Assembly (NCBI GenBank): GCA_965204235.1
Contig: OZ241979.1
Coordinates: forward strand, 1,364,001-1,428,000
Length of the DNA: 64,000 nucleotides
Direction: 5' to 3'
From: JAJDTQ01 sp965204235
GTDB taxonomy: Bacteria > Desulfobacterota > Binatia > UBA9968 > JAJDTQ01
Shown: positions 59,963-64,000 of the stretch, piece by piece
Position numbering within the stretch: position 1 is the first letter of the stretch
How the letters are laid out: every line of letters begins with the position of its first letter
Notes under the pieces: generated by a model
What the model saw: the letters and a program-made list of their open reading frames with translations, nothing else
The model's database searches: none
What the model was told of the DNA's origin: nothing
Made by a program: the position numbers and the translations under genes

Positions 59963-60910
59963 ATGAAGATCTTCATCACCGGAGCCGGGATGATCGGATG
60001 TCATGCGGCGAAGGAGCTGACGGAGGCGGGACACTCGGTCTGCATCTACGACGTCAACCCCGACCCCGGCTACGTCGCGGCCATGGCGGGGAAGCGGCGG
60101 GTGGCCCTGTTGCGCGGCGACCTGCTGGACCTGCCCAACCTGCTTCGAGCCCTGTCCCGGGCCAAGCCGGACGTGGTGGTCCACACCGCGGGGCTCATCG
60201 GCGGGCAGGTGGAGTCCCCGCCCTTCCGGGGCTTCCGGACCAACACCGTGGGGTCGGTGCACGTGTTCGAGGCGTGCCAGCTCTCCGGGGTCAAGCGGCT
60301 GGTGCACGTCAGCACCTTCGGCGTCTATGACTGGGCCAACATCCGCCGGGGTCCGGTCAAGGAGGACTTTCCGCTCTGGGGAAACCGGTTCTACCCGGCC
60401 ACCAAGGTGGCGAACGAGGTCCTGCTCGGAGCGTACGAGAGCTACTACGGCATGGAATGCGTCCGCATCCGGCCCACGGGGGTCTATGGACCCGGACACT
60501 ATCGCGGCGGCTCCGGGGGCGGGATCGCCATGAACGACCTGGTGCGCGCGTGCCTGGGGGACGGGGCCATCCGGCTGGAGGACAGGCACGTGGGTCCCAA
60601 CGATTTCGTGTATGCCGCGGACGTGGGCCGGGGCATTACGCTGGCCTGCACCGCCAAGGACGCGCCCGGCAAGTCGTTCAACGTGGGCGCGGGGAAGTTG
60701 TACGGCCCCCAGGACTTCCTCCGGGCGTTGCGCAAGCTCTTGCCGGATCGGGCAGTCGAGTTGGCCGAGGGAGCGGGCAAAGGAAAGGCGCGTCCCCGGG
60801 TGGACCTGTCCGCGGCCAAGGCCGTCCTCGGCTACGAGCCGCAGTACTCCCTGGAGAAGGGGCTGGAGCACTACATGGAGGTCTCTCGAAAGCACGGCTT
60901 CTGGAGTTGA
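59963..60910 (+). CDS. NAD-dependent epimerase/dehydratase (extended SDR)
   Basis: A 315-residue extended short-chain dehydrogenase. Rossmann motif FITGAGMIGCHAAKEL (TGxxGxxG form), then VVHTAGLIGG, and the catalytic Tyr-x-x-x-Lys in FYPATKVANEVLLGAYE with the Ser/Thr in LVHVSTFGVYDW. Such enzymes act on nucleotide sugars or other diols. GGAGGG lies before the ATG. No sugar-pathway genes lie near, so the substrate is open. Confidence 0.92.
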   Translation: MKIFITGAGMIGCHAAKELTEAGHSVCIYDVNPDPGYVAAMAGKRRVALLRGDLLDLPNLLRALSRAKPDVVVHTAGLIGGQVESPPFRGFRTNTVGSVHVFEACQLSGVKRLVHVSTFGVYDWANIRRGPVKEDFPLWGNRFYPATKVANEVLLGAYESYYGMECVRIRPTGVYGPGHYRGGSGGGIAMNDLVRACLGDGAIRLEDRHVGPNDFVYAADVGRGITLACTAKDAPGKSFNVGAGKLYGPQDFLRALRKLLPDRAVELAEGAGKGKARPRVDLSAAKAVLGYEPQYSLEKGLEHYMEVSRKHGFWS

Positions 60911-61005
60911 AGCCGGTTGCCCATGTGGCACCCGGCTCGCGGATCACGAGCGCGTGGCTCTCTTGATGCGGTTGCTGCGTGCGGCAACGGGTTGGTTGAC
61001 CCCCC

Positions 61006-61046
61006 ACCCTGTCCCTCCCCCTCAAGGGGGGAGGGGACGCTCGTCC
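61006..61046 (+). repeat. C/G-rich palindromic repeat element
   Basis: CCTGTCCCTCCCCCTCAAGG then GGGGAGGGGACGCTCGTCC: the centre CCTCCCCCTCAAGGGGGGAG is a near-perfect hairpin. The same string occurs at 50246-50278 and in related form at 50103-50140 and 61965-61993. Confidence 0.75.
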
Positions 61047-61130
61047 GGGCGAGGAGCGGGAATTCCCTTCTACGGGTTGCCGGTGGCGCGTGCTCCGCGG
61101 GAAGGCGGAAGGTCGAGGGGCGGCAGGGGG

Positions 61131-61811
61131 TCAGCCTGTCTGCTGCGGGCCGCGGCGGGCGCTCAGGTCCCGGAGGACGCCGTCCACGTCGATGCCGAGC
61201 TCGCGCCCTTCCCGCATCACGCCTTCCTTCTGGCTGCCCCAACTCTGGACGAACATCCTTTCCAGGAACTCGCGGTTGCCGGGGTCTTCGGCGAAGCGCG
61301 CGAGCTTTTCCATGACGCGGTCTTCGTGGCCTTCTTCGTCATCGACGATGGCCTTGGCGAGTCGGCGCACCACCGGGTCGGGGGTCACGTCCCGCATGTG
61401 CTGCATGAAGACCACCGCGGACTTCTCGGCGATGTTGCAGAGCCGGAACGCCCGCACGTCGCCGGTGAGGAACTGCCCGAAGTAACCGTCGTAGGCGTCC
61501 GCGGGAACATCGTCTGCGGCGCCGCGGCCGTCGAGGTAGTCCTTGATGAGGGCGTAGTGCCGGTACTCGTCGGCCGCCTGCTCGGCCACGTGGACCCGCT
61601 CGTGGGGGTCGAGTTCGCCGTATTGCAGCAGCGCCCTGGTGAACGCCACCCCGTGGGCAAGCTCTTTCTTCGCCTGCCGCTGCATCAGGGCCACGAACTC
61701 CGGCGTCTTCGGGTCCAGCTCCGCCAGCGCCTTGCGGACGGCGATGACCGGCCCCTCCAGGTCATCATGGTATCGACTCCACAAGGATTCGACGAATTCC
61801 TTTCCGGTCAT
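61131..61811 (-). CDS. Ferritin-like diiron protein
   Basis: A 226-residue helical-bundle protein. Candidate diiron ligands form the usual pattern: Glu and His in AKKELAHG, Glu and His in AADEYRHYALI, Glu in NIAEKSAVVF and Glu-x-x-His in DDEEGHEDRVM. This matches ferritin-like/AurF-like or phenylacetate-catabolic (PaaC-type) proteins; a substrate cannot be given. GGAGGAA lies before the ATG. It is a single gene, convergent with the epimerase. Confidence 0.85.
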   Translation of the reverse strand: MTGKEFVESLWSRYHDDLEGPVIAVRKALAELDPKTPEFVALMQRQAKKELAHGVAFTRALLQYGELDPHERVHVAEQAADEYRHYALIKDYLDGRGAADDVPADAYDGYFGQFLTGDVRAFRLCNIAEKSAVVFMQHMRDVTPDPVVRRLAKAIVDDEEGHEDRVMEKLARFAEDPGNREFLERMFVQSWGSQKEGVMREGRELGIDVDGVLRDLSARRGPQQTG

Positions 61812-61895
61812 GGCCGCGGTTCCTCCGACTGCGGCGTCACCCTAACGAGGGTCCCCCTGTGGTGTCAATCCCGCGGAAACGCGCCCAGGCAACGG

Positions 61896-61990
61896 ATCAA
61901 CCCGTTTCAGCCATCTGTCCGTTGATGCTGGCGCCGATGGGTCCGGTTGCACGGAGGCCCCCCACCCTGACCCTCCCCTCAAGGGGGAGG
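61896..61990 (+). repeat. Composite C/G-rich repeat, copy B
   Basis: TCAACCCGTTTCAGCCATCT, then GCTGGCGCCGATGGG, CGGAGGCCCCCCACCC and CCTCCCCTCAAGGGGGAGGG. Same element as 50103-50200 in the other orientation. Confidence 0.75.
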
Positions 61991-62029
61991 GGATCGGATG
62001 GGTACAAATCGCGCAACGCAGCGAAGGGT

Positions 62030-62071
62030 TCCGTTCGTCCTGAGCGTAGCGAAGCGAAGTCGAAGGACGCG
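62030..62071 (-). repeat. Dispersed 42-bp repeat
   Basis: Reverse copy, CGTTCGTCCTGAGCGTAGCG and on to AAGGACGCG, directly after the composite repeat. Confidence 0.83.
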
Positions 62072-62176
62072 CTTTCCCGTAATCCGTCTTTGCCGCGCGT
62101 GGACGGACTGCTACAAGAGACCGCGGGACGTGCGGCGCGGAGACGCCGCGGCAGTGAGCCGGAAAGGAGACGCAAC

Positions 62177-62551
62177 ATGGCGGACGACGCGCGCAAGGCG
62201 TTCGAGGAAGTTTCGCTGGGGGCCGCGAACAGGGCCTACGACATCATCGCCGACCTGGACCCCGAATACGCCAGGCATCTCACCGGGTTGTTCGTGGACG
62301 GGACCTTCGGACGCGAAGGCGCCCTCGACCGGAAGACCAAGGAGTTGATCATGGTGGGCATCACCTGCGCCCTGAACCGCCCGCGGGGCGTCCGGCTCCA
62401 CAGCGAGCGCGCCCTCGAGGTGGGCGCCACGCCCCGGCAAGTACTGGAAGCGGTGGAGGTGTCGGCGATACCCGGGGGCATGCCGGGGCTGTGGCTCGGG
62501 GCCGAGACCCTGGAGGAGATCCTGCGCGAGAAGGGCATCGAGTTCGAATGA
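62177..62551 (+). CDS. Carboxymuconolactone decarboxylase-like protein
   Basis: A 124-residue protein of the AhpD/carboxymuconolactone-decarboxylase fold, from the ATG at 62177 (GGAGACGCAAC upstream). Family residues LDRKTKELIMVGITCALNRPRGVRLHSERALEVGAT with a single Cys (CALN) rather than the Cys-x-x-Cys of peroxidase members, so a decarboxylase-like or other non-redox role is likely. Its stop overlaps the start of a CoA-transferase gene (ATGA), which suggests a two-step pathway on an aromatic or dicarboxylic acid. Confidence 0.9.
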   Translation: MADDARKAFEEVSLGAANRAYDIIADLDPEYARHLTGLFVDGTFGREGALDRKTKELIMVGITCALNRPRGVRLHSERALEVGATPRQVLEAVEVSAIPGGMPGLWLGAETLEEILREKGIEFE

Positions 62552-63759
62552 GTCCGGCCAACGGCCCGCTCCACGGGGTCCGGGTGCTGGACCTGTCGAG
62601 GGTCCTGGCCGGACCCTACTGCACCATGTTCCTGGGCGACCTGGGGGCGGAGGTGGTCAAGGTCGAGCACCCGGGCGCCGGGGACGACACCCGAAGCTGG
62701 GGGCCGCCGTTCCAGGGGGGCGAGAGCGCCTACTTCCTGTGCGTCAACCGCAACAAGCGGAGCGTCACCCTGGACCTCAAGAACCCGGACGGCATGGAGT
62801 TGCTGCGCCGGCTGGCCCTGGAAGCGGACGTGCTGGTGGAGAATTTCCGGCCCGGCACGCTGGCGGGCTGGGGCCTGTCCGAAGCGGAGGTCCGGCGGCG
62901 GAACCCGGGGCTCGTCTATGCGGCGCTTTCGGCGTTCGGCGCCAGCGGCCCCATGAAGGACCGGCCCGGGTACGACCTGGCGGTCCAGGCCTGGGGCGGC
63001 TTGATGAGCGTCACCGGTCCGGCCGACGGCGAGCCTTCCAAGGTGGGCGTGGCCATCATCGACGTGGTGGCCGGCCTCATGCTGGGCAAGTCCATTGCCG
63101 CGGCCCTCTACGCCAGGGAACGGACCGGCCGGGGACAACGGGTCGAGACCTCCCTCATGGAGGCGGAAGTGGCGAGCCTCGTCAACGCCGGGAGCAACTA
63201 CCTTGTCACCGGCGAAGCGCCCGGCCGGTGGGGCAACGCCCATCCCAACATCGTGCCGTACCAGAGTTTCGCCACCGCGGACGGCCATCTCGTGGTGGCC
63301 GCGGCCAACGAGGCCATCTGGACGCGGTTCTGCCGCGGGGTGGGCAAGCCCGAACTGGCGGCGGACCCCCGGTTCGACACCAATGCGCACCGGGTGGAGA
63401 ACCGGGACGCGCTCCTCGCCATCCTCGGGGAGACGTTCCGGTCGCGCACAAGCCGGGAGTGGGTGGAGTTGCTGAACCGCATCGGTGTGCCCTGCTCCCC
63501 GGTGCAAGACCTCCGCCAAGTGTTCGATTCCCCCCAGGTGCGGGCGCGGGAGATGCTCCGGGAGATCGACCATCCCACCGCGGGCAAGGTGCGCATGGCA
63601 GGGCTGCCGGTGAAGTTCTCCGGGACGCCGGCATCCATCCGTCTCGCGCCGCCGCGGCTGGGGGAGCACAACGCCCGCGTCCTGAAGGACTGGCTCGGGC
63701 TGGACGACGCGGAGGTCGCGGCGCTCCGAAGGAAGGGCGCCCTCGGCCCGGCGCGATAG
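62548..63759 (+). CDS. Class III CoA-transferase (CaiB/BaiF)
   Basis: A 403-residue enzyme starting MSPANGPLHGVRVLDLSRVL. Family motifs: SRVLAGPYCTMFLGDLGAEV, NRNKRSVTLDLKNPDG, catalytic Asp in KVGVAIIDVVAGLMLGKS, and RTGRGQRVETSLMEAEVA. Transfers CoA between carboxylic acids with retention of a covalent Asp-CoA intermediate. Starts inside the stop codon of the decarboxylase-like gene. A 78-bp inverted copy of part of this gene (62692-62770) lies at 63854-63931. Confidence 0.94.
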   Translation: MSPANGPLHGVRVLDLSRVLAGPYCTMFLGDLGAEVVKVEHPGAGDDTRSWGPPFQGGESAYFLCVNRNKRSVTLDLKNPDGMELLRRLALEADVLVENFRPGTLAGWGLSEAEVRRRNPGLVYAALSAFGASGPMKDRPGYDLAVQAWGGLMSVTGPADGEPSKVGVAIIDVVAGLMLGKSIAAALYARERTGRGQRVETSLMEAEVASLVNAGSNYLVTGEAPGRWGNAHPNIVPYQSFATADGHLVVAAANEAIWTRFCRGVGKPELAADPRFDTNAHRVENRDALLAILGETFRSRTSREWVELLNRIGVPCSPVQDLRQVFDSPQVRAREMLREIDHPTAGKVRMAGLPVKFSGTPASIRLAPPRLGEHNARVLKDWLGLDDAEVAALRRKGALGPAR

Positions 63760-63807
63760 GGAACCGCTGGACGATTCCGGCTCGAAGCGCCTCTCCCCAT
63801 GGGAAAG

Positions 63808-63849
63808 CGCGTCCTTCGACTTCGCTTCGCTACGCTCAGGACGAACGGG
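63808..63849 (+). repeat. Dispersed 42-bp repeat, long form
   Basis: Core preceded by GATTCCGGCTCGAAGCGCCT and CTCCCCATGGGAAAG as at 41568. Confidence 0.83.
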
Positions 63850-63853
63850 GGAT

Positions 63854-63931
63854 GGGTGACGCTCCGCTTGTTGCGGTTGACGCACAGGAAGTAGGCGCTC
63901 TCGCCCCCCTGGAACCGCGGCCCCAGCTTCG
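63854..63931 (-). repeat. Inverted 78-bp fragment of the CoA-transferase gene
   Basis: The minus strand reads CGAAGCTGGGGCCGCGGTTC and on to AGCGTCACCC, almost the same as 62692-62770, with one G lost and one or two substitutions. It lies immediately beside a dispersed repeat. Too short to code for anything. Confidence 0.85.
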
Positions 63932-64000
63932 ATTGTCCAGAGTTTCCATGGAGGGGAAGCCTCCGCGGGGGATTCGAGGACCCGGCCGCGGCGAGGGAGA

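Larger units (their letters stand above)
61812..62176. other. Intergenic with two repeat elements
   Basis: 365 bases between divergent genes: composite repeat copy B (61896-61990), dispersed 42-bp repeat (62030-62071) and the leader of the gene at 62177. Nothing else seen. Confidence 0.7.
63760..64000. other. Intergenic at right edge: repeat and inverted gene fragment
   Basis: 241 bases. Contains a long-form dispersed repeat (about 63775-63855, core 63808-63849) and directly after it the inverted fragment of the CoA-transferase gene. The last 70 bases show no gene. Confidence 0.6.

Noticed and set aside
1..64000. tRNA or rRNA genes
   Set aside because: None noticed by eye; a covariance-model search was not possible, so absence is not proven.

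Overview
This 64 kb window is bacterial DNA, GC-rich by eye (roughly two thirds G+C), with dense operons and long open frames on both strands. An autotransporter-type outer-membrane protein, several periplasmic binding proteins and c-type heme proteins point to a Gram-negative cell. The Aap-type amino-acid transporter, many type III CoA-transferase and enoyl-CoA hydratase genes, and a dispersed repeat built on CCTTCGACTTCGCTTCGCTA suggest an uncultured proteobacterial or Desulfobacterota/Tectomicrobia-like environmental lineage; the sequence alone does not settle this.

Layout. 1-7734 (minus): a defence-like module, in reading order a small 85-aa protein, a SNF2 helicase, a 312-aa protein of unknown function, a PIN-domain RNase and a very long HSP90/sacsin-type ATPase that runs off the left edge and has clearly lower GC. 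7967-12193 (minus): a complete aapJQMP-type amino-acid ABC transporter with a good promoter. 12603-16001 (plus): ATP-grasp / alpha-E / transglutaminase trio, followed by an Amt ammonium channel. 17676-22927 (plus): two paralogous membrane proteins either side of an EamA permease; the second paralog has a C15 tract at its start. 23041-28395 (minus): a five-gene signalling operon linking a periplasmic ligand sensor and histidine kinase to a PP2C phosphatase / STAS / anti-sigma kinase switch. 28781-29294: an internally deleted IS1380 transposase. 29609-35003: acyl-CoA genes (two hydratases, a double-domain CoA-transferase, an LVIVD protein). 35312-37900: an RRM RNA-binding protein and a RES/Xre toxin-antitoxin locus with two apparent frameshifts. 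37944-46665: LRR autotransporter, metal-binding lipocluster-type SBP and a fused double ABC exporter.

46990-55841 is an iron region: Fe3+-binding protein, two imelysins, a di-heme oxidoreductase, a DUF1513 protein, bacterioferritin and a DtxR/MntR-type regulator. Two copies of a 25-bp near-palindrome overlap minus-strand promoters here and are the best candidate operators. 56036-59600 is accessory DNA: an AlbA_2-type ATP-binding regulator, a frameshifted and truncated type I restriction gene, an AT-rich insert with a truncated TIR/deoxyribosyltransferase-like gene, and a retropepsin-like protein. 59963-63759 holds an epimerase, a diiron ferritin-like protein, a carboxymuconolactone-decarboxylase-like protein and a CoA-transferase, of which a 78-bp inverted fragment recurs near the right edge.

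At least eleven copies of a 42-bp inverted-repeat element, and several copies of a second C-rich/G-rich palindromic element, sit between genes throughout. Most interesting for follow-up are the sacsin-ATPase/PIN/SNF2 module, the iron operator pair, the C15 tract switching between two start codons, the sensor-to-partner-switch operon and the disrupted restriction locus.
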